DNA from: a bacterium
GTDB taxonomy: Bacteria; Patescibacteriota; Minisyncoccia; Minisyncoccales; CG1-02-41-26
NCBI GenBank assembly: GCA_030619905.1
Contig: JAUXAO010000001.1
Coordinates: 183,051-216,170 of the forward strand
Reading direction: 5' to 3'
Length of the DNA: 33,120 bases
The notes beneath the pieces were generated by a model that was not told the DNA's origin, did no database searches, and was given only the letters and a program-made list of their open reading frames with translations. Positions 8,881 to 16,825 of the stretch are shown piece after piece. Within the stretch, counting starts at the first letter, position 1, and every line of letters starts with the position of its first letter. The position numbers and the translations under genes are program-made.

Positions 8881-10020
8881 ATGGATAAAAAATACAAAAA
8901 AGTTTCAGTTCTGTTTAATATTTGGTTTCCAGTTGCTTTAGTATTATTAATTAGTATGGGCTTTGTAGTTCCTTGTATAACAAATGCTCAGATTAGTGTT
9001 TCACCTAGATTGGCTGTCAGTCCTCATACATTTGAGATTGATTTCTTTCCCGGAGAATCAATAACTAAAGAAATCAAAATTACTAATAAAAGTGAAGCAG
9101 CTTTTCCTATGTTAGTAAGAGTGGTTAATTTTACGGCCAGTGACGAAACAGGAAGCACATCATTTGACGAAGTATCAGAAGACCCGTCAATTTCTTCTCG
9201 TAAATGGTTTGAAATTGAAAATCCCAATTTCATTTTGGATGCAGGTGAAACAGAAAAAGTTAATTTTACCATTTCTGTTCCTGAAAATGCCGAGCCGGGC
9301 GGTCATTATGCTGTAATGTTTTTTGAACCTCAGTTACCATCCTTTTATTTTGAAGAAGATAAGCCGCGGGTTGTTCCAGTAATTGGAGTTTTGTTTTTGT
9401 CTTCTGTAAAAACATTTACCTTAGAGCCAGAAGTTAAGGAGAAATTAGAAGTAGTTGAATTTGCCGTACCCAAAGAAGAAAGATTAGTTGCTCTGGAAAA
9501 TCTTACCTCTGCCTTTATTGGAGGAATAGTTCAGGCGGCCAGTGAAGTTACTATAACTAAAAAATCTCCTTCCAATTTTATTTTACGAATCCAGAATAAT
9601 GACATTTATCATATCAAGCCATTTGGCAAGGTTTTAATTCTTAATATCTTTGGCAAGAAAGTGGGAGAAGCGGAAGTTCCCAAAACAACGATTTTACCGG
9701 GAAGGATCCGGCAATTCCCGGTTGAGTTTTTACTGGAGACTCCGAAATATTTAAAATGGCTGCCAGAATCAGTTTCTAATTTCTTAGCAAAGAATTTCTT
9801 CTTTGGAAAATATCAAGCAAAACTTGTGATGGAGACAAGTGATAAAAGACAAGGGACAGAAATGGATTGGCTGCTTATTGCCAATATGAGTTTCTTTGCT
9901 TTCCCCTGGCAATTCTGGCTGGTATTTATTTTAACTGTTCTACTTTTCATTCTTATTTTAGTAAAATATAGAAGAAGAATAATTTTGTCATTAAGAGTGC
10001 TAACCAGGGGCAATGAATAG
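8881..10020 (+). CDS. DUF916/WxLIP-like membrane-anchored surface protein (first copy)
   Basis: This 379-residue protein has a signal peptide (hydrophobic segment about residues 12-35, then NAQISVSP). Two beta-sandwich domains follow, of the kind found in WxL-interacting proteins: ISVSP...FEIDFFPGESITKEIKITNKS, and the hallmark VPENAEPGGHYAVMF. A C-terminal membrane helix (about residues 345-366) ends in a short basic tail (RVLTRGNE). The ATG is preceded by a clear ribosome-binding site (AGAAGGA, 5 bases away), which is unusual in this window. It starts 37 bp after the giant adhesin gene, so it may bind or anchor that protein's WxL-like end. The paralogue at 10939 shares the PENxEPGGHY motif, the AFPW(Q/K) motif before the helix, and the VL(T/V)RG tail. 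Family assignment is moderately sure; the partner role is inferred. Confidence 0.75.
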   Translation: MDKKYKKVSVLFNIWFPVALVLLISMGFVVPCITNAQISVSPRLAVSPHTFEIDFFPGESITKEIKITNKSEAAFPMLVRVVNFTASDETGSTSFDEVSEDPSISSRKWFEIENPNFILDAGETEKVNFTISVPENAEPGGHYAVMFFEPQLPSFYFEEDKPRVVPVIGVLFLSSVKTFTLEPEVKEKLEVVEFAVPKEERLVALENLTSAFIGGIVQAASEVTITKKSPSNFILRIQNNDIYHIKPFGKVLILNIFGKKVGEAEVPKTTILPGRIRQFPVEFLLETPKYLKWLPESVSNFLAKNFFFGKYQAKLVMETSDKRQGTEMDWLLIANMSFFAFPWQFWLVFILTVLLFILILVKYRRRIILSLRVLTRGNE

Positions 10021-10045
10021 TTAATCAGAGGCCCGTTTCCCGGCA

Positions 10046-10072
10046 GTTTATAGGAGGTAAATCTCTATAAAC
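10046..10072 (+). terminator. Hairpin after the first WxLIP-like gene
   Basis: GTTTATAG and CTATAAAC form a perfect 8-bp inverted repeat with an 11-base loop, followed by a modest T-rich stretch (TTTAATATTG). It lies 26 bp after the stop codon and could be a weak terminator or a 3'-end stabilising hairpin. Confidence 0.4.
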
Positions 10073-10124
10073 TTTAATATTGTTTTGAAATATACCATAA
10101 TACAATAAACCTGTGGAAAACTTT

Positions 10125-10154
10125 TTGACTTAATAAGAAGTTTTGTAGTAAAAT
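10125..10154 (+). promoter_or_regulatory. Putative promoter for the WxL-like gene
   Basis: TTGACT and TAAAAT are separated by 18 bp, about 83 bp upstream of the ATG at 10238. The hairpin at 10046 lies just before it, which suggests that a new transcript starts here. Confidence 0.5.
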
Positions 10155-10237
10155 AAATTTATGTTAAAATAAATAAGTTATAAAAAATATAAAAGTCGGA
10201 ATAAAGTTTTGGATAAAATTTAAAAATCAAATAAGAA

Positions 10238-10873
10238 ATGGCAAAGATAATTAAAAGAAATATAGATATAATCATAGTGGCTGGGATTGGGCTCTCTTTA
10301 GTAATCGTGGCGATGATAGGGGTGTATCAAAGGATACCGATGGCTCCTGTTAATTATGTCAGCGCTGCTACTACTGGTATAAGTGTTTCGGCAACGGTGC
10401 AAGAGTGGCTTACCTTGGGAGTTTCTACCTCATCGGTAGCTCTTTTACCTGATTTAGTTAGTTCAGCTGGTGTTACTGCCATTGCCAGTAGTAGTGACAT
10501 AAATATAACTGTTGGAACTAATAATGCTGCCGGATGGATTCTTAGTGTTGAAAGCACAAATGGAAAATTAACAACATCAACTTATGATATTGATACCTGT
10601 AATGTAACCTCTAGTATTGATGCTGGTACGGATATGTATGGACTCAATGCTACTACTTCACTTGGAACTGTTACCATTAGCCCCAACTATAATTATTGGG
10701 GACAAGATATAGTAGGTACAGCATCTACCACAGATCAGACATTCGCAACGAAGGATGATAAAAACGCAAGTACAACTGTAGCCACAATAAAAATTATGGC
10801 AGCTTGTGACGACCAGCAGGAAGCCGAAACTTACGCCGATACTCTGACCATAACTGCCACCGGAGGTACATAA
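10238..10873 (+). CDS. Small secreted WxL-like surface protein
   Basis: This 211-residue protein has an N-terminal basic segment and a hydrophobic helix (residues 12-30). A likely cleavage site (NYVSAATTG) precedes an all-beta Ser/Thr-rich domain. The pattern resembles WxL-type domains: an N-terminal VSATVQEWLTLGVS strand, a central ITVGTNNAAGWILSVES strand, and a C-terminal ETYADTLTITAT strand. The same strand order appears at the C-terminus of the giant adhesin. There is no membrane anchor after the domain, so it is probably released or held non-covalently. It sits between two WxLIP-like genes, matching the usual WxL/WxLIP gene pairing in Gram-positive bacteria. It has a candidate promoter of its own. 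The WxL relationship is inferred from pattern, not from a database match. Confidence 0.65.
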   Translation: MAKIIKRNIDIIIVAGIGLSLVIVAMIGVYQRIPMAPVNYVSAATTGISVSATVQEWLTLGVSTSSVALLPDLVSSAGVTAIASSSDINITVGTNNAAGWILSVESTNGKLTTSTYDIDTCNVTSSIDAGTDMYGLNATTSLGTVTISPNYNYWGQDIVGTASTTDQTFATKDDKNASTTVATIKIMAACDDQQEAETYADTLTITATGGT

Positions 10874-10938
10874 TGAATTTGTAATTCAGTTTGGTTTGAA
10901 GAAATAGTTTAACCTCTAATAATTTTATATTTAATTTG

Positions 10939-11859
10939 ATGAAGAGGAATATTCTCTTAGTTGTGCTTGTTGGAGGGATAATTTTTAGCCCGCTCCTTTT
11001 TGTGCAGGCAGCTGTTGGAATTTCACCTGTAACTTTTGAATTGACTGGCAGTCCGGGGGATGTAATTATAAATCAACTTAAGGTGTATAATCCTTCAACG
11101 GATACAATAATCGGAATTAAAATGGAGGTAGAAGACATCGCTCCAACAGGAGAGACAGGTCATGTGAGAGTAGAGCCAGCTGAGACAGAAACTTATTCTC
11201 TTGCTCGATGGGTGAAAACAGAGCCTGAAGAATTTACTTTAAATCCCAGAGAAGAAAAATTTGTCACTTTTACTATTACTATTCCAGAAAATGTAGAACC
11301 AGGTGGTCATTACGGTGTGGTTTTAGCAGGAACAAAAGCAGTAGCTGGGCCAGGAGCGGTTGGAGCCACAATAGTTGAAAGAGTAGGAGCTTTAGTTTTA
11401 TTGATAACTCCAGGAGAAATGAAAGAAGAGTTGGTAATAAAAGACTTTACCACCCCTAATTATTCTGAATATGGGCCAGTAGATTTTACGATAAGGTTTG
11501 AGAATAAAGGAACAGTTCATGTAAAACCAGTTGCTTCCATAACTATTACTAATTGGTTAGGGGAAAAAGTAGGTGAAATCCAATTACCTCAGCGGAATGT
11601 TTTACCAAATGCTGTCAGAAAATTTGAAGTTTCCTGGGATAAAAAATGGCTTTTTGCTGGAAAATATACTGCCACTTTAACTGGGAATTATGGAGTATCT
11701 CGTAGCTCTGTCAGTTCGGTAGTAATTACTTTTTGGGCTTTTCCTTGGAAGGTGGGAATAGGAATATTATTAATCATAATATTCTTTATTCTAACTAGAA
11801 AAAGGTGGGCTACTGCTTTTAAGGTTTTGGTTAGAGGAGAGAAAATAATAAAGGGATAG
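10939..11859 (+). CDS. DUF916/WxLIP-like membrane-anchored surface protein (second copy)
   Basis: The 306-residue protein starts at ATG 10939; the track's TTG at 10936 is one codon upstream and less likely. A signal peptide (about residues 1-23) is followed by the WxLIP-like N-terminal domain (AVGISPVTFELTGSPGD, then PENVEPGGHYGVV). A second beta-sandwich carries HVKPVASITITNWLGEKVGE. The C-terminus has an FWAFPWK motif, one membrane helix (about residues 272-291) and a basic tail (KVLVRGEKIIKG). The paralogue at 8881 shares each landmark, so the two arose by duplication. A TATATT box ends 7 bp before the ATG, suggesting a leaderless transcript. A role in binding the WxL-like protein and anchoring it at the cell surface is inferred from family and context. 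Confidence 0.75.
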   Translation: MKRNILLVVLVGGIIFSPLLFVQAAVGISPVTFELTGSPGDVIINQLKVYNPSTDTIIGIKMEVEDIAPTGETGHVRVEPAETETYSLARWVKTEPEEFTLNPREEKFVTFTITIPENVEPGGHYGVVLAGTKAVAGPGAVGATIVERVGALVLLITPGEMKEELVIKDFTTPNYSEYGPVDFTIRFENKGTVHVKPVASITITNWLGEKVGEIQLPQRNVLPNAVRKFEVSWDKKWLFAGKYTATLTGNYGVSRSSVSSVVITFWAFPWKVGIGILLIIIFFILTRKRWATAFKVLVRGEKIIKG

Positions 11860-11887
11860 TGACAAGAGACAAGAGACAAGCGACAAG
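11860..11887 (+). repeat. Heptamer repeat (RGACAAG family), copy set 3
   Basis: Four tandem units TGACAAG AGACAAG AGACAAG CGACAAG begin directly after the stop codon of the second WxLIP-like gene and fill half of the intergenic gap. Confidence 0.85.
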
Positions 11888-11919
11888 ATCATCCGGTTTA
11901 TTCTGGGTGATTTTTTGTG

Positions 11920-11925
11920 TATAAT
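11920..11925 (+). promoter_or_regulatory. Consensus -10 box (TATAAT) for the dockerin gene
   Basis: A perfect TATAAT lies six bases before the ATG at 11932. Transcription would start at or next to the start codon, giving a leaderless mRNA. The -35 region is weak (TTTATT at 11897). Confidence 0.55.
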
Positions 11926-11931
11926 AAGTAA

Positions 11932-12897
11932 ATGCGAAAGACAAGCGACAAGCGACAAGTGACAAGAGACAAGAGACAAGAGACAAAAAAGACACGAAAT
12001 TTTCGGTTCAGTGCCAGTTTTGTACTTTTGTTTAGTGTTAGTTTGGTGGTATGTATTTTTTTTCCTTTATTAGGATATTGTCAAACTCCGACAGTGAATA
12101 TTTCGGTAAGCGCTGAAGTAGCTGGTGAAGCTCCTGAGCCCACGCCACCTCCGCCAGGTGGAGGTGGCGTGGTACCACCTTCTCCTGCGGCAAAGGTTAT
12201 CTTTGAAGGGAGAGCTTATCCTAATGCCTTTTTAACTATTTCAAAAAATGGGGTAGTGGCTGCTACTTTTTTTGCTGAAGAATCTGGTTTGTTCAAGAAA
12301 GAATTAACTGGAATTCGTGGAGGAGTTTATAATTTTGGAATCTGGGCGGAAGATACAAAAGGCCGTAAATCAGTTACTTTAAGTTTCAGTGTCAGTATTT
12401 TAGGAGGAAGAACTACTACCATATCTGGAATTTTTATTTCACCTACTATTTCTCTTATTCCCACTCAAGTGGAAAGAGGGAACGAGGTTGATATTTTTGG
12501 TCAAGCTTTTCCCCGGAGCCAAATTAAAATATTTGTTTCTTCACCAAAAGAAACAGTAAAAGACACCCTTAGCGATAAAGAAGGAAACTGGAAATATAAA
12601 TTAGACACTACTCCCTTAGAAGAAAGAGAACACGAGGCTAGAGCTAAAGCTCTTTTCGGAGATGGTGAACAAAGTCCATTTTCTCATACTCTTTCTTTTT
12701 TGGTTCTGGCTCCGGGAGCTTTGGTTTGTGAAGGGGCAGATTTGAATTTTGATGGAAAAGTGAATCTGATTGATTTTTCAATTCTCTTGTATTTCTGGGG
12801 ACAGAGTAAGCCTTCTAATCGTTGTGCCGATATAAATTTCGATGGTATAGTTGATTTAGTGGACTTCTCAATAATGATGTACTGGTGGACAGGTTAG
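11932..12897 (+). CDS. Secreted dockerin type I domain protein
   Basis: The 321-residue protein begins with an unusual basic segment (MRKTSDKRQVTRDKRQ) encoded by heptamer repeats. A signal peptide (about residues 27-50, ending GYCQT) and a short beta strand (VNISVSAEV) follow, then a Pro/Gly linker and two Ig-like domains (FEGRAYPNAFLTISK; FGQAFPRSQIKIF). The C-terminus is a complete type I dockerin with two calcium-binding loops, DLNFDGKVNLIDF and DINFDGIVDLVDF. Each has the D-x-N-x-D-G...D pattern followed by the second-helix segment. Dockerins bind cohesins, and four cohesin-domain genes follow immediately, so it is probably a surface ligand held by one or more of them. No enzyme domain is present. 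An ATG downstream of the repeats is not available before the signal peptide, supporting this start. Confidence 0.85.
   Translation: MRKTSDKRQVTRDKRQETKKTRNFRFSASFVLLFSVSLVVCIFFPLLGYCQTPTVNISVSAEVAGEAPEPTPPPPGGGGVVPPSPAAKVIFEGRAYPNAFLTISKNGVVAATFFAEESGLFKKELTGIRGGVYNFGIWAEDTKGRKSVTLSFSVSILGGRTTTISGIFISPTISLIPTQVERGNEVDIFGQAFPRSQIKIFVSSPKETVKDTLSDKEGNWKYKLDTTPLEEREHEARAKALFGDGEQSPFSHTLSFLVLAPGALVCEGADLNFDGKVNLIDFSILLYFWGQSKPSNRCADINFDGIVDLVDFSIMMYWWTG
11940..11988 (+). repeat. Heptamer repeat (RGACAAG family), copy set 4, coding
   Basis: Seven tandem GACAAGN units overlap the start of the dockerin gene and encode its DKRQVTRDKRQETK segment. The array is in the same orientation as the intergenic set at 11860. 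Confidence 0.85.
12140..12172. repeat. 13-bp perfect GC-rich inverted repeat in the dockerin-gene linker
   Basis: CCACGCCACCTCC and GGAGGTGGCGTGG form a perfect 13-bp stem with a 7-base loop. The stem encodes the PTPPPPGGGGVV linker. It is strikingly GC-rich for this AT-rich region and would form a very stable mRNA or DNA hairpin about 210 bases into the gene. Confidence 0.85.
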
Positions 12898-12926
12898 AAC
12901 AATCTTATAAAATCAAAAAATATTCT

Positions 12927-14114
12927 ATGATATTAAAAATTTTTAAAACCCAATTCTTAATTCTTGTCGTTTGTTGCTTGTTGTTCGTTGCTTCATCAGT
13001 GGGAGCAGCTAAATTATATTTAGCACCTTCAAATCAAACAATTTATCAGGATAACTCCTTTATTGTTGAGGTGAAATTAGATACCGAGGGGGAAGAAATA
13101 AATACTGTGGAAGCAAATTTAATCTATTCGTCAAATTTATTAGAAGTAATTGATATTAGTAAAGGGAATTCTATTTTAACCCTTTGGTTAAAAGAACCCG
13201 ATATCCAACAAAAAGAAGTTTCCCTTATCGGCGGAATACCCAATGGCTTTCAAGGAGAAGAGGGGCTGATTGCCAAATTGATTTTTAGGGGAAAAGAGAT
13301 AGGAGAGGGAATAATCAGTTTTAAAGAAAATTCAAAAGTATTATTGAATGATGGACAAGGAACCAAAGCCCGATTAAGTTTTTTAGAAGGAAGTTATGAA
13401 ATTATCAAGAGGCCAGAAGGACTGCCTGTAATTTCTTCTAAAACTCATCCTGACCAGAATGAATGGTATAGAATAACTAGTTTATCTTTGTACTGGGATT
13501 TAATGGAAGGAGCCGAATATAGTTGGATTTTGAGTAGAGATCCTTTAACTGAACCAGATGAGATTCCAGATAAGCCTGAACCAAAAGAAGGAGTAGCTTT
13601 TTGGATGGGGGCTATGGAGTATGATTTAAAAGAAGAGGGAGATGGAATTTATTACTTTCATTTAAAACAAAAATTATCTGATAAGGGTTGGTCAGAAAGA
13701 ATTACTTACCGAACAATGATAGATACAATACCACCAGAAGAATTCGAACCCCAAATTGGTCAAGACCCGACAATGTATGACGGTAAATATTTTTTAAGTT
13801 TTGTTGCTCAAGATAAAACTTCGGGAGTTGACCATTATGAAGTTACTGAAGTTCCCTGGCTTTCTTTTGAAAAAACAAAAGAGTGGAAGATGGTTCAGAG
13901 TTCTTATTTATTAGGAGACCAAAAATTGAGAAGTGTCATAAAAGTTAAAGCCGTGGACAAAGCAGGGAATGAACGAGTAGCAGAAATTAAGCCGCCTTAC
14001 AAAATAACGTGGGGAGATGCACTTATTTTATTGTTAATCTTGATTGGAATTGGAGTAATTTTATGGTCGGCTAAGAGAATTTCAGCCGTTAAAAAGTTTC
14101 CAATTTCCAAGTAG
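12927..14114 (+). CDS. Membrane-anchored cohesin-domain protein 1
   Basis: The 395-residue form starts at ATG 12927, directly before a signal peptide (FLILVVCCLLFVASSVGAA). A GTG at 12885 would add 14 residues and overlap the dockerin gene by 13 bp; either is possible. A cohesin-type beta-sandwich follows: KLYLAPSNQTIYQDNSFIVEV, then VEANLIYSSNLLEV, and the late motif SKVLLNDGQGT. A linker (PVISSKTHPDQNEWY) leads to Ig-like domains with DKTSGVDHYEV and DKAGNE motifs. A C-terminal membrane helix (about residues 366-384) has a basic tail. Cohesins are the receptors of dockerins, and the neighbouring gene ends in a dockerin. It is probably a cell-surface anchor. The hydrophobic signal core is encoded by inverted heptamer repeats. 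Confidence 0.8.
   Translation: MILKIFKTQFLILVVCCLLFVASSVGAAKLYLAPSNQTIYQDNSFIVEVKLDTEGEEINTVEANLIYSSNLLEVIDISKGNSILTLWLKEPDIQQKEVSLIGGIPNGFQGEEGLIAKLIFRGKEIGEGIISFKENSKVLLNDGQGTKARLSFLEGSYEIIKRPEGLPVISSKTHPDQNEWYRITSLSLYWDLMEGAEYSWILSRDPLTEPDEIPDKPEPKEGVAFWMGAMEYDLKEEGDGIYYFHLKQKLSDKGWSERITYRTMIDTIPPEEFEPQIGQDPTMYDGKYFLSFVAQDKTSGVDHYEVTEVPWLSFEKTKEWKMVQSSYLLGDQKLRSVIKVKAVDKAGNERVAEIKPPYKITWGDALILLLILIGIGVILWSAKRISAVKKFPISK
12961..12994 (-). repeat. Heptamer repeat, inverted, coding a signal peptide
   Basis: TTCTTGT CGTTTGT TGCTTGT TGTTCGT TGCTTC is the reverse complement of the RGACAAG heptamer family. In this orientation it encodes the hydrophobic LVVCCLLFVA core of a signal peptide. Confidence 0.65.
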
Positions 14115-14130
14115 ATAATTTCTAAATAAA

Positions 14131-15372
14131 GTGAAAAGATTAATTTTACTTTTAGTTATTTTAATATTTTCTTTCTCCGTAACTTTTCCTGTTAAAGCAG
14201 AGTCATCTTCTCTTTATCTTTTTCCTTCTTCAGGGAGTTTTTTGGTTGGCAGCACTTTTACTGTTTCCATTTTTCTAAATACCGAAGGAAGCGAAATTAA
14301 TGTAGTTTGGGCAGACTTAAAATTCCCTCCAGAAATTTTACAAATTACTTCTCCAACCACTGGCAGTTCTTTTATTTCCGAATGGATTATTCCACCAAAC
14401 TATTCAAACGAAAGGGGAATTATCAGTTTTAGAGGAGGAGTTCCTGGAGGGATTATTACCTCGGCCGGCTTAGTTTCCTCAATTACATTCAGGGCAGTTT
14501 CTTCCGGAAAAGCAAGAATTGAATTTAGCGAGGAATCAAAAGTCTTGTTAAATGACGGCAAAGGGACAGATATTCTTGTTGATACCCGCGGCGGAGAATA
14601 TCAGATTTTAATTCCTCCTCCTGAGGGACCAAAAGTTTTTTCGCCCACTCACCCCAATTCTAATATTTGGTACTCAGATTCGAGTCCAAGCTTTTCCTGG
14701 GAAAAAGAAAAAGGGGTTACTAATTTCTCTTGGAGTTTTGACCAAAATCCTCAGGGCAGGCCGGACGGGATCTCAGAAGGAGATAAAACTCTAGTTTCTT
14801 TTTCAGAAGTTAAAGATGGAATTTGGTATTTTCATATCAGACAAAAAAAAGAAGGAATCTGGGGAAAGACCACTAATGTTCCGATTCGGATAGATACTGC
14901 TCCTCCTAATGATTTTAGTCCCAGAGTTGAAACTTATTCCAGATTAGTTGGTTATCAAACCATGGTTTATTTTGAAACCAAAGATAATTTTTCCGGCGTA
15001 GACCATTATGAAATAAATATAATTGATTTAAGCGTTTTTCCTTCAACTCAGTCATTTTTTGCAGAGGTTACAAGTCCTTATAAGGTTCCTTTTCAAGAAG
15101 CCGGTAAATATAATGTAATTATTCGGGCTATAGACAGGGCAGGAAATATTAGAGAGAGTGAGACAAGGTTCCGTTCGATGACTCCTTTAATTACTCATAT
15201 CGAATTGATGACTCCTTTAATTACTCATATCGAAGGAAAGGGGTTAGAAATCAGGGGAGTTCTTTTTTCTTGGTGGCTAATTGGAATCCTGATATTTATT
15301 TTTATATTTGTAATAGGAATAATAATCTGGCAATTAGTTAAAAAATATACTGCTAAGCATAGAGAATATTAA
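14131..15372 (+). CDS. Membrane-anchored cohesin-domain protein 2
   Basis: The 413-residue protein has a GTG start 16 bp after the previous gene. It has a signal peptide (residues 1-23, ending PVKAE) and a cohesin-like domain (SLYLFPSSGSFLVGSTFTVSI to SKVLLNDGKGTDI, about residues 27-150). An Ig-like domain opens with PPPEGPKVFSPTHPN, and a second contains DNFSGVDHYEI and DRAGNIRE. A membrane helix (about residues 376-400) precedes a short basic tail. An exact 30-bp tandem duplication just before the helix gives MTPLITHIE twice. Domain order matches the other three cohesin proteins, and it is closest to protein 3, with which it shares the PPPEGPKVFSPTHP linker. It probably acts as a surface receptor for dockerin-bearing proteins; no enzymatic motif is seen. 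Confidence 0.8.
   Translation: MKRLILLLVILIFSFSVTFPVKAESSSLYLFPSSGSFLVGSTFTVSIFLNTEGSEINVVWADLKFPPEILQITSPTTGSSFISEWIIPPNYSNERGIISFRGGVPGGIITSAGLVSSITFRAVSSGKARIEFSEESKVLLNDGKGTDILVDTRGGEYQILIPPPEGPKVFSPTHPNSNIWYSDSSPSFSWEKEKGVTNFSWSFDQNPQGRPDGISEGDKTLVSFSEVKDGIWYFHIRQKKEGIWGKTTNVPIRIDTAPPNDFSPRVETYSRLVGYQTMVYFETKDNFSGVDHYEINIIDLSVFPSTQSFFAEVTSPYKVPFQEAGKYNVIIRAIDRAGNIRESETRFRSMTPLITHIELMTPLITHIEGKGLEIRGVLFSWWLIGILIFIFIFVIGIIIWQLVKKYTAKHREY
15178..15234 (+). repeat. 30-bp in-frame tandem duplication
   Basis: ATGACTCCTTTAATTACTCA... occurs twice with a 30-bp period and no mismatch across the 27-base core. It adds ten residues (MTPLITHIEL) just outside the membrane helix of cohesin protein 2. 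The identity suggests a recent event. Confidence 0.9.
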
Positions 15373-15373
15373 T

Positions 15374-16825
15374 ATGAATGATTTAGAAAATAACACTAAT
15401 ATAAAACTAAAATGCACTGAATTATTAATAGTGGTTAGTTTAATATTGGTGTTTATTAACTGGTTGCCTGCAGTAAAAGCAGCAGGGGCTTCCTTATATC
15501 TTTCTCCTAATTCAGGCACTTTTTATGTGGGTAGTACTTTTGATGTATCCATATTTGTTAATACCGGGGGAGAAGATATTAATGCTGTTCAGACAGATTT
15601 GAAATTTGATCCCAAGAAACTTCAGATAGCAAGTCCTACAGCTGGAAAATCTTTTATTTCAGTTTGGATTTCCCAACCAACTTATTCCAATATTCACGGG
15701 ACAGCTTTTTTCCAAGGAGGAATGCCTTCTCCAGGGATTAATACTTCTGCTGGATTAGTTTCTACTATTACTTTCCGAGTTATTGCTCCTGGGGAAACAA
15801 CTATTTATTTCTTAGATTCTTCAAGAGTTCTTTTAGATGATGGGAAAGGAACTGATATTCTGACTTCTATGGGGAGAGGTGTTTACATTCTTTCTATTCC
15901 TCCACCCGAGGGACCCAAGGTTTTTTCTCCAACTCATCCAGACCAAAATAAATGGTACAAGAATCCTAATCCTACTTTTTCTTGGGAAAAAGAAAAAGGA
16001 GTTACTGATTTTAGTTACAGTTTGGATTTTGATTCTCAGGGAATTCCAGACAATACTCCAGAAGGCGATTTTACCTCAATATCTTTTACTGATTTGAAAG
16101 ACGGAATTTGGTATTTCCATGTCAAGGCAAAAAAAGCTGGAATATGGGGAGGAACCAGCCATTATATAGTTCAACTTGATTCTACTCCTCCAGCTTCATT
16201 TACTCCGGGAGTAGAACCCTCAACTAAAACAAGCGTTTCTCAACCTATTGTTTCTTCTATTACCACTGATGCTCTTTCTGGGTTCGACCATTTTGAAGTC
16301 AAGGTGATTGATATCAGTCCTGGTCGGGAAGAAAAGGAGGTTGCCTTTTTTGTTGAAGCAGTTAGCCCATATCAACTTCCAGCTCTTGAAATTGGGCAAT
16401 ATATGGTAGTGATTAAAGCTTTTGATAAAGCTGGGAACTGGCGGAATGAATCAATAAAGATTGAGATTATTCCCAAAGGGATTGCCCTAACAGGAAAAGG
16501 AATTTGGTTCTTTGGGATATTTATACTCTGGTGGCTGATTATAATAATTCTCATTTTGCTCTCTCTTCTGATTATCGGACTTTTAATTCTATGGTGGAGG
16601 ACATATCGGCGGTCTCAAAAAGGAAAGAAATGGAGATTAAAAGAAGGAGAAAATAATTTAAAAGATTTTCCCTTAAAAAAACTATCTTTAGAAGATGAAA
16701 AAATAGAACTTATGATCCGGAAAGAAGGATTAGGAAAATTAGTCGAAGATATTTTAAAAGAAGAAGAAGAAGTTGAAAAAAGGCAGAAAGAATTGGGGAG
16801 AAAGAAAAAGAAACCAAGACCTTAG
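15374..16825 (+). CDS. Membrane-anchored cohesin-domain protein 3 (C-terminal tail shortened by frameshift)
   Basis: The 483-residue protein starts one base after the preceding stop codon. Signal segment: residues 17-38 (LPAVKAAGA). Cohesin-like domain: about residues 40-170 (SLYLSPNSGTFYVGSTFDVSI to SRVLLDDGKGTDI). Two Ig-like domains follow (PPPEGPKVFSPTHPDQ; ALSGFDHFEVKV with DKAGNWRNE). A strong membrane helix (about residues 383-413) precedes a long charged cytoplasmic tail. The tail ends ELGRKKKKPRP, but the -1 frame continues a highly charged coiled coil for another 50 codons to TAA 16951. One base is thus missing in the GGGG run near 16797, or slippage occurs there. It follows cohesin proteins 1 and 2 and is probably co-transcribed with them. 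Confidence 0.8.
   Translation: MNDLENNTNIKLKCTELLIVVSLILVFINWLPAVKAAGASLYLSPNSGTFYVGSTFDVSIFVNTGGEDINAVQTDLKFDPKKLQIASPTAGKSFISVWISQPTYSNIHGTAFFQGGMPSPGINTSAGLVSTITFRVIAPGETTIYFLDSSRVLLDDGKGTDILTSMGRGVYILSIPPPEGPKVFSPTHPDQNKWYKNPNPTFSWEKEKGVTDFSYSLDFDSQGIPDNTPEGDFTSISFTDLKDGIWYFHVKAKKAGIWGGTSHYIVQLDSTPPASFTPGVEPSTKTSVSQPIVSSITTDALSGFDHFEVKVIDISPGREEKEVAFFVEAVSPYQLPALEIGQYMVVIKAFDKAGNWRNESIKIEIIPKGIALTGKGIWFFGIFILWWLIIIILILLSLLIIGLLILWWRTYRRSQKGKKWRLKEGENNLKDFPLKKLSLEDEKIELMIRKEGLGKLVEDILKEEEEVEKRQKELGRKKKKPRP

Noticed and set aside
11688-11979. Minus-strand ORFs beginning MSLVSCH
   Set aside because: They are translations of the heptamer repeat on the opposite strand and overlap well-supported plus-strand genes.
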